A DNA stretch of 64,000 nt from Ruegeria sp. HKCCD7303 (GCF_013111185.1 NZ_WVRE01000005.1:248001-312000); one strand, 5' to 3'. Shown: positions 27,169 to 36,468, counted from the first letter of the stretch. A program made the numbers and translations. The notes: generated by a model from the sequence alone, not told the origin.

Positions 27169-28457
27169 GGAACAAATCCACTGGGCACGCCAAAAATCGG
27201 TGCATCCACACTGGAACCTGTCAAAGCGTCCATAAAAGCGATCAGATTCTGGATTTCCACTTCCGAGAGTTCAATCGGATCAATGTCAGTTTTGCTGCGT
27301 TGGCGTTCCATTTCCAGTCGATCATCCCAAACCAGAAAGTCAGCGTCGTGCAACCACGGAACCTGAGGCAACCCGGCCATATCGGGCGTCCAGGCATCAA
27401 AGCTTGCCTGAGGGTTCAGATGATGGCGGATGACGCTTTCAAGGTCGGGGAAAGCCCCGTTGTGACCGTAAGGGGCCGTCAAAGCAACGTTGCGCAACAT
27501 GGGGGTGCGAAACCTGTAGGCATCTTCCAACCGGTTGCTTTCACCCATAAGACCAACGTCGCGCGCATACGGATCCCATTGACGGGTTCGGCCCGGACCA
27601 AAAGGCGGAATGGCCAAAGCGTGGAATTCCTGATCGGACATCAACGGGCCCGCGTGGCACACGGAACAGTTTGCCTTACCATAGAACAGATCCATCCCGT
27701 CTTTTTGAACGGTTGATAACGCATTCATGTCCCCTGCCAGATACTGGTCGAATGGGCTGTCCGTGCTGCGCCATTCGATGGCCATGAACGCTGCCAAGGC
27801 ATTGGCGACCTGCGTGATTGTAATGTCCTCGGTTGTTTCGATTTCTCCGAACGCCGCGACCATCGCCGGTCCGTAAAACGGATCGGTTCTTACGCGTTTG
27901 GCAAGGATCGGCCAACCTTTGTCGATCCGATCGTGGACGGCCCCGGTCACTTGGTTTTCGGCTACATTTCCCGCCATTTCGAACTGTGCGGTCAATGGAA
28001 AAAGCGCTTGTGCGGCTAGCAAAGAGTTCAACCCTTCAGGCAACCATTCCTGCGCGGGTGAGTTGAACCCGTTTTCATAAACATCCGAGATGCTCAGGCG
28101 GCCATCGTGAAACACCGTGTGGATACCTTTCGCCCCGAGATTCCATAGCCCCGGTGAGTTACGCGGGATACGCTTTCGGATTCTGTCTGCGCCCGTGCCC
28201 GGAGTACGGTCCGGTCCCAGACCTTCACCGCCTTCCCCGATGCCAAGCGACAGCCCATCTGAAGTCCCGAAGTCCGGATGATGGCAATGCGCGCAGGATA
28301 TATTCTGATTGCCCGACAGGATCGGGTCGTAAAACAGTTGATGACCGATGGCGGCCTGTTCCATATCAAAAGGCAGGAAATCATCATCTGTCAGAGGGCG
28401 CGGCACATCCTGTGCCGCCGCGCTCCCGGCCAAGAGGAAAGCAACCCCATGCGCCAG
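27165..28457 (-). CDS. Periplasmic di-haem cytochrome c peroxidase/MauG-family protein (start uncertain)
   Basis: About 430 aa once exported. Two CxxCH haem sites: CAHCHH near the N-terminus and CSVCHAG in the C-terminal half; a Met-containing TPMLRNVALTAPYGHNGAF motif is typical of the CCP/MauG family. A signal-peptide-like stretch (KYKLAHGVAFLLAGSAAAQD) precedes the mature protein, but no ATG or GTG lies at its start: the nearest in-frame codon at the right place is CTG (28457-28455), and the open frame continues upstream to 28874 antisense to the Sel1 gene. Either a non-AUG start or a start within the antisense gene is used, or the 5' end was lost to a frameshift. An ATG in the neighbouring frame at about 28451 fits the frameshift option. 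Confidence 0.8.
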   Translation of the reverse strand: MAHGVAFLLAGSAAAQDVPRPLTDDDFLPFDMEQAAIGHQLFYDPILSGNQNISCAHCHHPDFGTSDGLSLGIGEGGEGLGPDRTPGTGADRIRKRIPRNSPGLWNLGAKGIHTVFHDGRLSISDVYENGFNSPAQEWLPEGLNSLLAAQALFPLTAQFEMAGNVAENQVTGAVHDRIDKGWPILAKRVRTDPFYGPAMVAAFGEIETTEDITITQVANALAAFMAIEWRSTDSPFDQYLAGDMNALSTVQKDGMDLFYGKANCSVCHAGPLMSDQEFHALAIPPFGPGRTRQWDPYARDVGLMGESNRLEDAYRFRTPMLRNVALTAPYGHNGAFPDLESVIRHHLNPQASFDAWTPDMAGLPQVPWLHDADFLVWDDRLEMERQRSKTDIDPIELSEVEIQNLIAFMDALTGSSVDAPIFGVPSGFVP

Positions 28458-28919
28458 TTTGTACTTGCCCTTTGTCTGCTTGCCAGCCCGGCGCTCGCCG
28501 AACTGGAACAGGCGCGCGATTTGATGGAGGCCGGCGAGTTTGAGGCCGCGCGCAAAGAACTGCTGCCCGCCGCCCGCTCGGGCAATGCCGAGGCCGAGGA
28601 ATTGATCGGCGTGATGTACGGGCTGGGCCTGGGCGTCGAACGGGACTATGAGCGCGCGTTCGAATGGTATCTGCGCGCCTCGATGAAGGGGCATCCGGGG
28701 GCCCAGTCGGGGGTTGGCTGGTATTATGAGCTGGGTCTTGGGATGCCCGCGCCTGATCTGGTCAGGGCTTACATGTGGTACACGCTCAGCGCGATTGGCG
28801 GCGATCCCGACGCAGCGATCAGCCTTGAGGAAGTAATCAAGAAAATGTCGCCGGAGCAGATCGAAAGGGCGCATGTTCTGGTGAACGACTACAAAGGGTG
28901 GATGTACCCGTTTCGGTAA
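28449..28919 (+). CDS. Secreted Sel1-repeat (TPR-like) protein
   Basis: 156 aa. Clear signal peptide MRQFVLALCLLASPALAE, then two to three Sel1-like repeats (GNAEAEELIGVMYGLGLGV; FEWYLRASMKGHPGAQSGVG; YMWYTLSAIGGDPDA). ATG at 28449 has AAGAGGA about 9 nt upstream. Sel1 proteins act as protein-interaction scaffolds, often in the periplasm; no specific partner can be named. The gene's start overlaps the 5' end of the divergent di-haem peroxidase gene, so the two may be linked in regulation. High GC and strong codon bias support it over the antisense frame. Confidence 0.85.
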   Translation: MRQFVLALCLLASPALAELEQARDLMEAGEFEAARKELLPAARSGNAEAEELIGVMYGLGLGVERDYERAFEWYLRASMKGHPGAQSGVGWYYELGLGMPAPDLVRAYMWYTLSAIGGDPDAAISLEEVIKKMSPEQIERAHVLVNDYKGWMYPFR

Positions 28920-28945
28920 GGGCCGGGCCTTAAGGGGCCCGACCC
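28920..28945. terminator. Convergent hairpin terminator between Sel1 gene and TRAP operon
   Basis: GGGCCGGGCCT TAAG GGGCCCGACCC folds into an 11-bp stem with one mismatch, placed between two convergent stop codons (28919 and 28952). There is no long U-run, so efficiency is uncertain. Confidence 0.6.
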
Positions 28946-28951
28946 GGAAGC

Positions 28952-30013
28952 TTAGTTCAGATCCGCATCGCGCGACGCGTTCACATCGGCCTCAGCCGCC
29001 GCCACCGCATCTGTCAACGCAACAAAGATCTCATCCCCACGGGCAACATTGGACTGGAACCAGTCATAGACCGGCGTTGCGGCCTCTTTGAACGCAGCCT
29101 TCTGGTCAGGTGTCAGCACATAGAGATCGCCGCCACCGGCGACAAAATCCTCATAGGCTTGGATCGACTTGCGCTTGGGTGAGGCAAAGGTAGCCTGTTG
29201 AAGCGCATAGAAGCCGTCAACGACGACGCGGCGCATGTCCTCGGGCATCTCCTGAAACTTGGCGTTGTTCATCCACCACAGCGCACCCATGTATGCATGC
29301 CCGTCCAGCGTGACGTACTGCAGACCCGCATCCGGGAATTTCATGCCCATGATGTCGGTGATGCCGTTCTTGGACCCTTCAACAACGCCGGTCTGGAAGC
29401 TGGTGAACAGTTCGGGCCACGGGATTGGGGTGGGCGAGGCGCCCAGCGCTTTGACCAATTCCTGCGGCAGGTCAGCAACCACGGTGCGGATTTTCAACCC
29501 TTCCATATCCGCAGGCTCGGCAATGCGGCGCTGCGTGTTGGCGAAGTTGCGCCAGCCACCGGTGTTGCCAATGGTCATCAAACGGATCGCGCCGCCCGAG
29601 TCCTCAAGCGCCATGTTGCGCATGGTACGGGTGAAGTCACCGGACAGAACATGTTCTGCAATGCGGTCATCGGCCATCAGATATGGCAAATCCAGAACCT
29701 GCACGTATGGGAAAATGCCCGACGCACCGCCGGAGGTGGAGATGTAGATGTCTATGGTTCCGTCTGCCACACCTTGCAAGCACTCGGCCCCGTTCGAACA
29801 TAGCTGCGTGCCGATAAACAGCTCGACCTCGATCGCACCGTTCGAGGCGGCCTCGACATAGTTCTTGAAGACGATCAGGCCGTCGTAGTCCTCGTCATTT
29901 TCGTTCGAATTGGCAGTGGCGCGCAGCGTGTAGTCTGCGGCTGTGGCGGCCACGGCAGACGCGGCCACCAACGATGTGGCCACCGCTGCGGTTTTGATAA
30001 AGTTTCTGAGCAT
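28952..30013 (-). CDS. TRAP transporter solute-binding protein (DctP family)
   Basis: 353 aa with signal peptide (MLRNFIKTAAVATSLVAASA, cleaved near AATAAD). DctP fold: QLCSNGAECLQGVADGTIDI near residue 70 and FANTQRRIAEPADMEGLKIR near 160, the latter containing the conserved ligand-binding Arg region. Two Cys in LCSNGAEC could form a disulfide. ATG has GGAGG upstream. It captures an organic anion in the periplasm for the DctQM permease; the ligand is not predictable here. It is the last gene of the dctQ-dctM-dctP set. Confidence 0.92.
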   Translation of the reverse strand: MLRNFIKTAAVATSLVAASAVAATAADYTLRATANSNENDEDYDGLIVFKNYVEAASNGAIEVELFIGTQLCSNGAECLQGVADGTIDIYISTSGGASGIFPYVQVLDLPYLMADDRIAEHVLSGDFTRTMRNMALEDSGGAIRLMTIGNTGGWRNFANTQRRIAEPADMEGLKIRTVVADLPQELVKALGASPTPIPWPELFTSFQTGVVEGSKNGITDIMGMKFPDAGLQYVTLDGHAYMGALWWMNNAKFQEMPEDMRRVVVDGFYALQQATFASPKRKSIQAYEDFVAGGGDLYVLTPDQKAAFKEAATPVYDWFQSNVARGDEIFVALTDAVAAAEADVNASRDADLN

Positions 30014-30037
30014 GCGTTTCCTCCCTGTGGAACTCAG

Positions 30038-31327
30038 TTAGTTGGCAAACCCCGTTATGCGCGGGATGGTCATGGATAGTGCGGGGATGTAGGTGATCAG
30101 GAAGATCACTATGATTTCGACCGCCAGGAATGGCAGGATCGCTTTGGCGATGGTCTCAACCCGTTCGCGTGACACGGCGGCGGCCACGAACAGGACCAAG
30201 CCCATCGGTGGGGTGGCCAGACCAACGGTCAGGTTGACGCTCATGATGATGGCGAAGTGAATTGGGTCAACACCGAGGCTGGTGAAGATCGGGCCAAGGA
30301 TGGGCCCGAGAATGATGATCGCGGGACCGGCGTCCAAGAACATACCGACGATGAAAAGCAGCAGATTGATCAGAAATAGTAGGATCAGCGGGTTTTCCGA
30401 AAGGCTGAGTATCAGTGAAGCCAATTGCTCGGGCGCATGGCTGAGGCTGACCACAGTTTTGAACGCCATCGCCGCACCAACCAGCAGCAGCACGACGGCC
30501 GAGGTCATGCCTGCGTTGCTGAGAACCTCGGGCACCTCTTTCCATGTCAAAGTGCGCAGAACGAAGAAGCCGATGATGAAAGCATAGCCTACGGCGACGG
30601 CTGCAGCCTCGGTCGGGGTGAAAATACCGCCGAGAATACCGCCCAGAATGATGACCGGGGTCATCAGCGGGAAGAAGGCTTTAAGGCTGGCCTGACGACG
30701 CTCGGGCCAGGTGTATTTCCGGCTGGCGACCGGGAAGTCATATTTGTCAGCCATCAGTTTGATCATCAGCATAAGGCCGACACCAACCATCACACCGGGG
30801 ACGATACCCGCGAGGAACAGGGCAGCCACGCTTTCGCCCATGACGTAGGCATAGATGATCATGATGCCCGAGGGCGGAATAATCGGTCCGATCACCGAAC
30901 TTGCCGCTGTGATCGCCGCAGCGAATTTACGGGTATAACCCTGTTTCTCCATCGCCGGGATCAGCATGGACCCTAGGGCGGAGGTGTCTGCGACTGCCGA
31001 GCCGGACAAGCCCGCAAACAGGATCGAACTCAGCACGTTCACATGTGCCAGACCGCCACGCAGATGGCCCATAAGCGCCTGTGAAAACTCGACAAGACGG
31101 ATGGTGATGCCGCCTCGGTTCATCAGCTCTCCGGCCAGCATGAAGAAGGGGATCGCCATCAGCGGGAAACTGTCCATGCCGTTATAGACGTTGCGGTAGA
31201 GCAGCGTGATGTCGTTGGTTTGGCCATTCAGCCACAGCAGGATACCGGGCGCGGCCAGAAGGGCGAAAAAGACCGGCAGACCGATCAGCAGAAAAATCAG
31301 AAAGGTGGGCAGGAACCAGATCAGCAT
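30038..31327 (-). CDS. TRAP transporter large permease (DctM family)
   Basis: 429 aa, about 12 membrane segments, the normal DctM length. Diagnostic motifs include SGSAVADTSALGSMLIPAMEK, with the conserved glycine-rich reentrant sequence, and IGPIIPPSGIMIIYAY. It uses the Na+ gradient to import the solute delivered by DctP. The start codon touches the dctQ stop codon (no intergenic base), and 24 nt separate it from dctP. Confidence 0.93.
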   Translation of the reverse strand: MLIWFLPTFLIFLLIGLPVFFALLAAPGILLWLNGQTNDITLLYRNVYNGMDSFPLMAIPFFMLAGELMNRGGITIRLVEFSQALMGHLRGGLAHVNVLSSILFAGLSGSAVADTSALGSMLIPAMEKQGYTRKFAAAITAASSVIGPIIPPSGIMIIYAYVMGESVAALFLAGIVPGVMVGVGLMLMIKLMADKYDFPVASRKYTWPERRQASLKAFFPLMTPVIILGGILGGIFTPTEAAAVAVGYAFIIGFFVLRTLTWKEVPEVLSNAGMTSAVVLLLVGAAMAFKTVVSLSHAPEQLASLILSLSENPLILLFLINLLLFIVGMFLDAGPAIIILGPILGPIFTSLGVDPIHFAIIMSVNLTVGLATPPMGLVLFVAAAVSRERVETIAKAILPFLAVEIIVIFLITYIPALSMTIPRITGFAN

Positions 31328-31915
31328 TTATTCGGCCCCCACTGCCGCATCAGGAATTTCGGGCAACAGGTGACCTCCGCCCAGCAGAGTGATGAAAGAT
31401 CGCAGGATCAACTCGATATTCACCGAGATCAGCAAGATGATCCCCACCAACAGCGAGGCCATCATCCAGCTACGCGGGATGCGGTACCATTCGTCGAACC
31501 CGAAAGATGTGGGCAGGTATAGCGCTGCGGTGGCGAACCTACCGCCAAAGCCAGTCACTTCGGACCAGCCGATATTGACAGCGACCAGCAGCACGGCAAG
31601 CGAGATTAGCAGCAAGAACAGGTTCAGCGTTTGGCCGATAATGCGCGGCAAAAAGCGCTCTAGCATATCAATGGCCACAAAACCCCCGCGCCGAAACGCC
31701 GTGGGGGCCATCAGACCGGTCATCCACAACATGCAGAACCGCGCGGCCTCATCCGGCCAGGGCAGCGCATTGCCCAGAACATATCGGAAGAACACCTGAA
31801 TCAGGATTGCAATGACCATGAGTGCAATAGCAACGACACCAACCGCGCGGCCCAGACGCAGCACGGTTTCGTTCACGAATGCAATCGGCGCAAGCACCGA
31901 TGCCAGTCCGCCCAT
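31328..31915 (-). CDS. TRAP transporter small permease (DctQ family)
   Basis: 195 aa with four membrane segments (for example VGVVAIALMVIAILIQVFF and LNLFLLLISLAVLLVAVNI). The RYVLGNALPWPDEAARFCM segment matches the DctQ signature RxxxxxxxxxxxE. A ~40-residue periplasmic insertion (SEVTGFGGRFATAALYLPTS...) between segments 3 and 4 is longer than in small DctQ proteins. First gene of the TRAP set; it is 53 nt downstream of the flavin-reductase gene, so the whole 34.5-28.9 kb block may be one operon. Confidence 0.9.
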   Translation of the reverse strand: MGGLASVLAPIAFVNETVLRLGRAVGVVAIALMVIAILIQVFFRYVLGNALPWPDEAARFCMLWMTGLMAPTAFRRGGFVAIDMLERFLPRIIGQTLNLFLLLISLAVLLVAVNIGWSEVTGFGGRFATAALYLPTSFGFDEWYRIPRSWMMASLLVGIILLISVNIELILRSFITLLGGGHLLPEIPDAAVGAE

Positions 31916-31968
31916 GCGGATCCTCCCTTGTTCAGCCGCGGGTATGTCCCACGACCGTCAGATCGCGC

Positions 31969-32487
31969 TTAGTGCTGCGCGAATTGGCCGAGTTTCCCGG
32001 CATAAAAGGTCAGCGCGTCTCCGTCCGCCATGCTGACCCTAAGAACTTTTCCCACAACAATAACGTGATCGCCCGCATCGTGATATGCATGTTGTTCGCA
32101 TTCAAACCGCGCCAGGCAATCCGACAACAACGGCGTTCCGTTCTCGCAGCGCTCATGCGCGATGTCGCGCAGGGCGAAGGCATCCTTGGAGCAGCCAAAG
32201 CACAGCTCGGCCTGTTCGGATGACAGTACGTGAACGCTGAAATGACGGGCCTCTTGGAAATAGGGGAAGCGCCGCGAATTGCGGTCACCCGCCCACATGA
32301 TCAGCGGCGGGTCTAATGACAGGGATGAGAAACTATTGGCCGTAATACAGACCGGACCATCCGCGCTGTCGCAGGTGACGATGGTCACCCCAGTGGCAAA
32401 GCGACCAAAGGCGTCGCGCAGGGTACGGGTGTCGTCCTTATGTGGAACGAAGGTGTGGTTCATGTCCTTTGAGATTGCGTTCATCAT
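31969..32487 (-). CDS. Flavin reductase-like protein (FMN-binding split barrel)
   Basis: 172 aa. RDAFGRFATGVTIVTC, ITANSFSSLSLDPPLIMW and the C-terminal LTFYAGKLGQF are typical of HpaC/DszD-type NAD(P)H:flavin oxidoreductases. It supplies reduced FMN to a partner monooxygenase, here almost certainly the LLM-family protein two genes upstream. Its ATG overlaps the aldo/keto-reductase stop by 4 nt (ATGA). Confidence 0.9.
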   Translation of the reverse strand: MMNAISKDMNHTFVPHKDDTRTLRDAFGRFATGVTIVTCDSADGPVCITANSFSSLSLDPPLIMWAGDRNSRRFPYFQEARHFSVHVLSSEQAELCFGCSKDAFALRDIAHERCENGTPLLSDCLARFECEQHAYHDAGDHVIVVGKVLRVSMADGDALTFYAGKLGQFAQH

Positions 32488-33374
32488 GGTACCTCATGCC
32501 CCAGTGCCGCCTCATAGAGGCGATACCAGGTTTCGCGATCCAGTTTGACTTTCAACGCGTCCGAGGCGCGTTTGATCCGATCCAGATTGTTGGTTCCCAG
32601 AACCGGCAGGATGTTGGCCGGATGTGCCAGCAGGAAAGCCACAGCGACGGCGGCGCGATCCACACCGAACTCGGCTGCGATTTCATCGGCCACAACGCCG
32701 ACCGGAGGGTTTCCGGCCATCAACAGGCCTCCACCAAGCGGCGACCACGCCATCAGCGGATGGCCGTGTTGCTGGTGAAACGCCAGATCGCCATTGGTGA
32801 AAGGGCTGATCTCGCCCAGCGAGATCTCGATCTGGTTGGTGACCAATTTGGTCTTCATCGCCGATTGCAGCAGCGACCAGTTCCACGGGCGGAAGTTCGA
32901 TACACCCACAGCGCCCACTTTACCGCTGGCGACAACCTCGTCCAGAGCGGCACCAGTTTCATTGTGGTCCATCAGCGGGTCAGGGCGGTGAATCAACAGC
33001 AGGTCGATATGGTCAATGGCCATTTCTGTCAGCGAGGTATCGACCGACTTCAGAATATGGGCGCGCGACGTGTCGTAGTATTTCACCTTCGCATCCGCGT
33101 AACGGCCCACCGGGGCGATGATGTCACATTTGGTGACGATCTCCATCTTCTGGCGCAAGCTTGGGTTGGCGCGCAAGGCATTGCCCAGAACGGCCTCAGC
33201 TGCGTAACCGCCATAGATATCAGCCTGATCAAAGGTGGTGATGCCCTGGTCCAAGCAAGCCTGAATCTTGGCTACCACATGCCCTGTGGACGTGTCGCTG
33301 TCATCGCCCAGCCGCCACATGCCATAGACAAGACGGCTCATCTCAAGCGAGTCAGATAGTTTCACACGTTGCAT
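32484..33374 (-). CDS. Aldo/keto reductase
   Basis: 296-aa NADPH-dependent (beta/alpha)8 oxidoreductase. GITTFDQADIYGGYAAE holds the catalytic Asp/Tyr, IDLLLIHRPDPLMD the His, and VPVLGTNNLDRI-like C-terminal residues bind cofactor; the YdhF subgroup fits best. It overlaps both neighbours (TGATG with the monooxygenase gene, ATGA with the flavin reductase gene). It may reduce the carbonyl product of the monooxygenase. Confidence 0.88.
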   Translation of the reverse strand: MQRVKLSDSLEMSRLVYGMWRLGDDSDTSTGHVVAKIQACLDQGITTFDQADIYGGYAAEAVLGNALRANPSLRQKMEIVTKCDIIAPVGRYADAKVKYYDTSRAHILKSVDTSLTEMAIDHIDLLLIHRPDPLMDHNETGAALDEVVASGKVGAVGVSNFRPWNWSLLQSAMKTKLVTNQIEISLGEISPFTNGDLAFHQQHGHPLMAWSPLGGGLLMAGNPPVGVVADEIAAEFGVDRAAVAVAFLLAHPANILPVLGTNNLDRIKRASDALKVKLDRETWYRLYEAALGHEVP

Positions 33375-34528
33375 CAGCGGCGTTCTCCGTTGCCCAGTGG
33401 GGTCGCTGGGGTCGTTGCTGGCACGCGCCCGTAAGCTTCGGGCAGCGAGCAGGTTTTCAAGTTGGGCAACACCCGAGCACCAAAGTGCTTGGCCTCATCC
33501 ATGTGCGGGTAGCCCGAGAATATGAAAGCGCGGATGCCCATCTTCTGATATTCCTCGATCTTCGACATAACCTGATCGGTCGATCCGACCAGAGCAGCAC
33601 CGCAGCCAGACCGCGCCCGGCCAACACCAGTCCAGAGACCGGGTTCGACATAGCCATACTCATCTGCCAGATCGCGGTTCTTGGCCTGATGCGCCACACC
33701 CAGCGACGTCGCGTCCAACGCCCGTTCACGAATGGCGCGACCGTATTCGTCATCCAGCTTCGAGACGATGTAATCCGCATATTCCTGTGCCTCAGCCTCG
33801 GTATCGCGGACGATCATGTGGACACGCAAGCCGTAGTCCAGCGTGCGGTTGTAGTTCTCGGCCACAGCGTGAACGGCCTTCATCCGTTCGGCAAGTTGAT
33901 CCTTGGTTTCGGGCCACATCAGGTAGACGTCGCAATGTTCACCACACAAATCCAAAGCCGAAGGTGAATATCCACCAAAATACAACAGTGGCCCGCCAGT
34001 CTGATAGGGTTTCGCAGGATCCGTTGTCAGACCCGAGAAGTTATACACTTCGCCGGCGTGATTGATCTCATCCTGTGTCCAGGCCTGTTTCAAAATCTCA
34101 ACCACTTCGCGCGATCGCTGATAACGGAACGCACTATCGGCTTTCTCACCGGGGAAGTCCGATGAGATGATGTTGACCGTCAACCGCCCCTTCAGCATGT
34201 GATCCAGCGTAGCGATGGTGCGGGCCAGCATGATGGGCTGCATCTCACCACACCGCACGGCAGCCAACATATTAATCTTTTCAGTGATCGGGGCGCAGCC
34301 CGCGACAAAGCTCAGCGTGTCCTGGCCAACCTGATAAGAGGATGGGCACAGGATATTGCGGAACCCTTGCGCTTCGGCCTCTTTTACGATGCCGGAACAA
34401 TGCGCCCAACTGGACCGCAGATCGCCATCGGGCACTCCAAGGAACTGGTAGTCGTCCGAGCAGAGCGCAGCAAACCACGAGACCTCTGCCGCAGCCAGAT
34501 CAGGGGAAGTGATGGGGACGATAGTCAT
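33374..34528 (-). CDS. LLM-class FMNH2-dependent monooxygenase (SsuD-like)
   Basis: 384 aa, bacterial-luciferase/SsuD fold. The N-terminal AEAQGFRNILCPSSYQVGQD, LAAVRCGEMQPIMLARTIATLDH and GRLTVNIISSDFPGEKADS match alkanesulfonate-monooxygenase-type enzymes; FIFSGYPHMDEAKHFGARVLP closes the barrel. It needs FMNH2 from the flavin reductase in the same operon. SsuD releases sulfite from alkanesulfonates; related enzymes act on other C-S or C-N compounds, so sulfonate use is likely but not proven. First gene of the operon and divergent from a GntR regulator. Confidence 0.9.
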   Translation of the reverse strand: MTIVPITSPDLAAAEVSWFAALCSDDYQFLGVPDGDLRSSWAHCSGIVKEAEAQGFRNILCPSSYQVGQDTLSFVAGCAPITEKINMLAAVRCGEMQPIMLARTIATLDHMLKGRLTVNIISSDFPGEKADSAFRYQRSREVVEILKQAWTQDEINHAGEVYNFSGLTTDPAKPYQTGGPLLYFGGYSPSALDLCGEHCDVYLMWPETKDQLAERMKAVHAVAENYNRTLDYGLRVHMIVRDTEAEAQEYADYIVSKLDDEYGRAIRERALDATSLGVAHQAKNRDLADEYGYVEPGLWTGVGRARSGCGAALVGSTDQVMSKIEEYQKMGIRAFIFSGYPHMDEAKHFGARVLPNLKTCSLPEAYGRVPATTPATPLGNGERR

Positions 34529-34620
34529 CTGAGTCGGTCTCCGCGCAGCGTTTGCTTTTTCTCTTGCGTAGCAATCGCTTTGATGTAGATCAATAGTGTA
34601 TCAATTTTTTCCGCGACTAA

Positions 34621-35346
34621 GTGAAGCGACTGACTGTGCCCTCTGCTAATCGAAACCCAAATGCCCTTCCGGTTTACATCCAGATTGCGGAGCTTCTGAT
34701 CCGCGACATCGCGGCGGGTCGGCTGATAGACGGCGAGCGCCTGCCACCCGAGCGCGAGCTGGCCGCAGAACTAAATGTCTCGGTCGGGACGCTGCGAAAA
34801 TCGCTCGCCGAGCTAGAAAAAAAGGGGATGCTCGAGCGCATCCAGGGCTCGGGCAATTACATTCGGGAAACAGGAACACAGAACAGCGTCTATGCAATGT
34901 TCCGGCTTGAATTGCCTAAAGGTGGCGGCTTGCCGCGCGCGGATATCCTGTCGGTGGATCACTTGGAAAAACCTTCCGATCTGCCCCCGTTCGGACAGTC
35001 AACCCGCGGATCACGCGTGCGTCGGATGCGCTACTTGAATGACACAATCATAGCCGTCGAAGAAATCTGGCTGGACGAATCAGCAGGTTTGATCGACCCG
35101 ACCCTCTTGTCCGACTCTCTTTACCGCTACTATCAACGCCAATTGGGATTTTGGATCATTCGGGCCGAAGACAGGGTCTCGGTCCAATCGCTTCCCGATT
35201 GGACGCCCGAAAGCTTCACCAAACCAGCAGGCCAAACAGTGGGGTATATCGAGCGTTTCAGCTGGTCAGAGACCGCTGAACCCGTTGAATTCTCAAAAAC
35301 ATGGTTCGACCCAGATCGGGCCAACTACGTCCAACGTTTGAAGTAA
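34621..35346 (+). CDS. GntR-family (HutC subfamily, UTRA domain) transcriptional regulator
   Basis: 241 aa. wHTH at ~15-80 (YIQIAELLIRDIAAGRLIDG; LPPERELAAELNVSVGTLRK; GSGNYI) and UTRA ligand domain from ~95. GTG start at 34621 follows an in-frame TAA, fixing the start. Divergent from the monooxygenase operon (92 nt apart), where it is the likely repressor; the downstream Gfo/Idh gene follows by 12 nt and may be co-transcribed with it. Confidence 0.9.
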   Translation: MKRLTVPSANRNPNALPVYIQIAELLIRDIAAGRLIDGERLPPERELAAELNVSVGTLRKSLAELEKKGMLERIQGSGNYIRETGTQNSVYAMFRLELPKGGGLPRADILSVDHLEKPSDLPPFGQSTRGSRVRRMRYLNDTIIAVEEIWLDESAGLIDPTLLSDSLYRYYQRQLGFWIIRAEDRVSVQSLPDWTPESFTKPAGQTVGYIERFSWSETAEPVEFSKTWFDPDRANYVQRLK

Positions 35347-35358
35347 AAGGAAACACGC

Positions 35359-36456
35359 ATGACCCGAACCATCAACTACGGGCTGATTGGATGCGGCATG
35401 ATGGGGCAAGAGCACTTGCACAATATCGGCCTGTTGGAACGGACGCGCGTGGCGGCGATTTTTGAGCCGGATCCGGTGATGGCAAAGGCTGCCAAAGCCA
35501 TCGCACCGGATGCCGCGATGGTGAGCTCGGTCAAAGAGCTTCTGGCAGTCGCGGAGTTGGATTGCCTTGTCATCGCAAGCCCCAATCACTTGCATGTAGA
35601 CCAGATCTGCGAAGTGGCCGAAACGCGACCCCTGCCGTTGTTGGTGGAAAAGCCGTTGTTCACCGACCCACAGGATGCGGCCCGGTTAGAAGAGGTTGAG
35701 CGTAGCTATCCCTGCCCCATCTGGGTTGCGATGGAATACCGATACATGCCCCCTATTGCTGCTTTGATCGACAAGGCGGAAGCAACAGGTGGCGTGAAGA
35801 TGCTGTCTATCCGCGAGCATCGTTTCCCATTTCTGGAAAAGGTCGGCCACTGGAACCGGTTCAATCGCAATACCGGGGGCACATTTGTCGAAAAATGCTG
35901 CCATTTCTTCGACCTCATGCGCTTGATCCTGCAATCCGACCCGGTGCGTGTGACCGCAAGCGGCGGACAAGCCGTCAACCATCTGGACGAAAGCTACGAA
36001 GGCGAAACACCCGATATTCTGGACCACGGGTACGTCATTGTCGATTTCGCCTCGGGCGCACGGGCCATGTTAGAGCTGTGCATGTTTGCAGAAGGCTCCC
36101 GGTATCAGGAAGAAATTTCGGCTGTTGGAGCCAAGGCCAAGGTCGAGGCGCTGGTTCCCGGCCCAGGGCGCTTCTGGCCGGATCATCTGGGGGAACCACC
36201 AGTGCCCAAAGTTATTGTAAGCCCCCGCAGCCCCAAGGGGCCCACGACAATAGATGTACCCGTAGACGCCAGAATATTGGCGGCCGGAGACCACAATGGG
36301 TCAACCTTTTATCAGCACGAAGGGTTTCTGGCCGTGCTGCGCGGTGAAAAGGCCAAACCGGACGTCAGCCTGAAGGACGGTCTTTGGGCCGTACGGATGG
36401 GGCATGCGGCACAAAAAGCGATAGAAAGCGGCGAAACCGTACGAATAGGCAAATGA
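35359..36456 (+). CDS. Gfo/Idh/MocA-family oxidoreductase
   Basis: 365 aa. N-terminal NAD(P)-binding Rossmann fold (YGLIGCGMMGQEHLHNI) and family motif VEKPLFTD (EKP) with the catalytic Lys; the second domain starts with EYRYMPP and contains FVEKCCHFFDLMRL. These enzymes oxidise sugars, inositols or other polyols. SD AAGGA 9 nt upstream. It follows the GntR gene in the same unit. Substrate not predicted. Confidence 0.9.
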   Translation: MTRTINYGLIGCGMMGQEHLHNIGLLERTRVAAIFEPDPVMAKAAKAIAPDAAMVSSVKELLAVAELDCLVIASPNHLHVDQICEVAETRPLPLLVEKPLFTDPQDAARLEEVERSYPCPIWVAMEYRYMPPIAALIDKAEATGGVKMLSIREHRFPFLEKVGHWNRFNRNTGGTFVEKCCHFFDLMRLILQSDPVRVTASGGQAVNHLDESYEGETPDILDHGYVIVDFASGARAMLELCMFAEGSRYQEEISAVGAKAKVEALVPGPGRFWPDHLGEPPVPKVIVSPRSPKGPTTIDVPVDARILAAGDHNGSTFYQHEGFLAVLRGEKAKPDVSLKDGLWAVRMGHAAQKAIESGETVRIGK

Positions 36457-36468
36457 TCACAAAGACGC

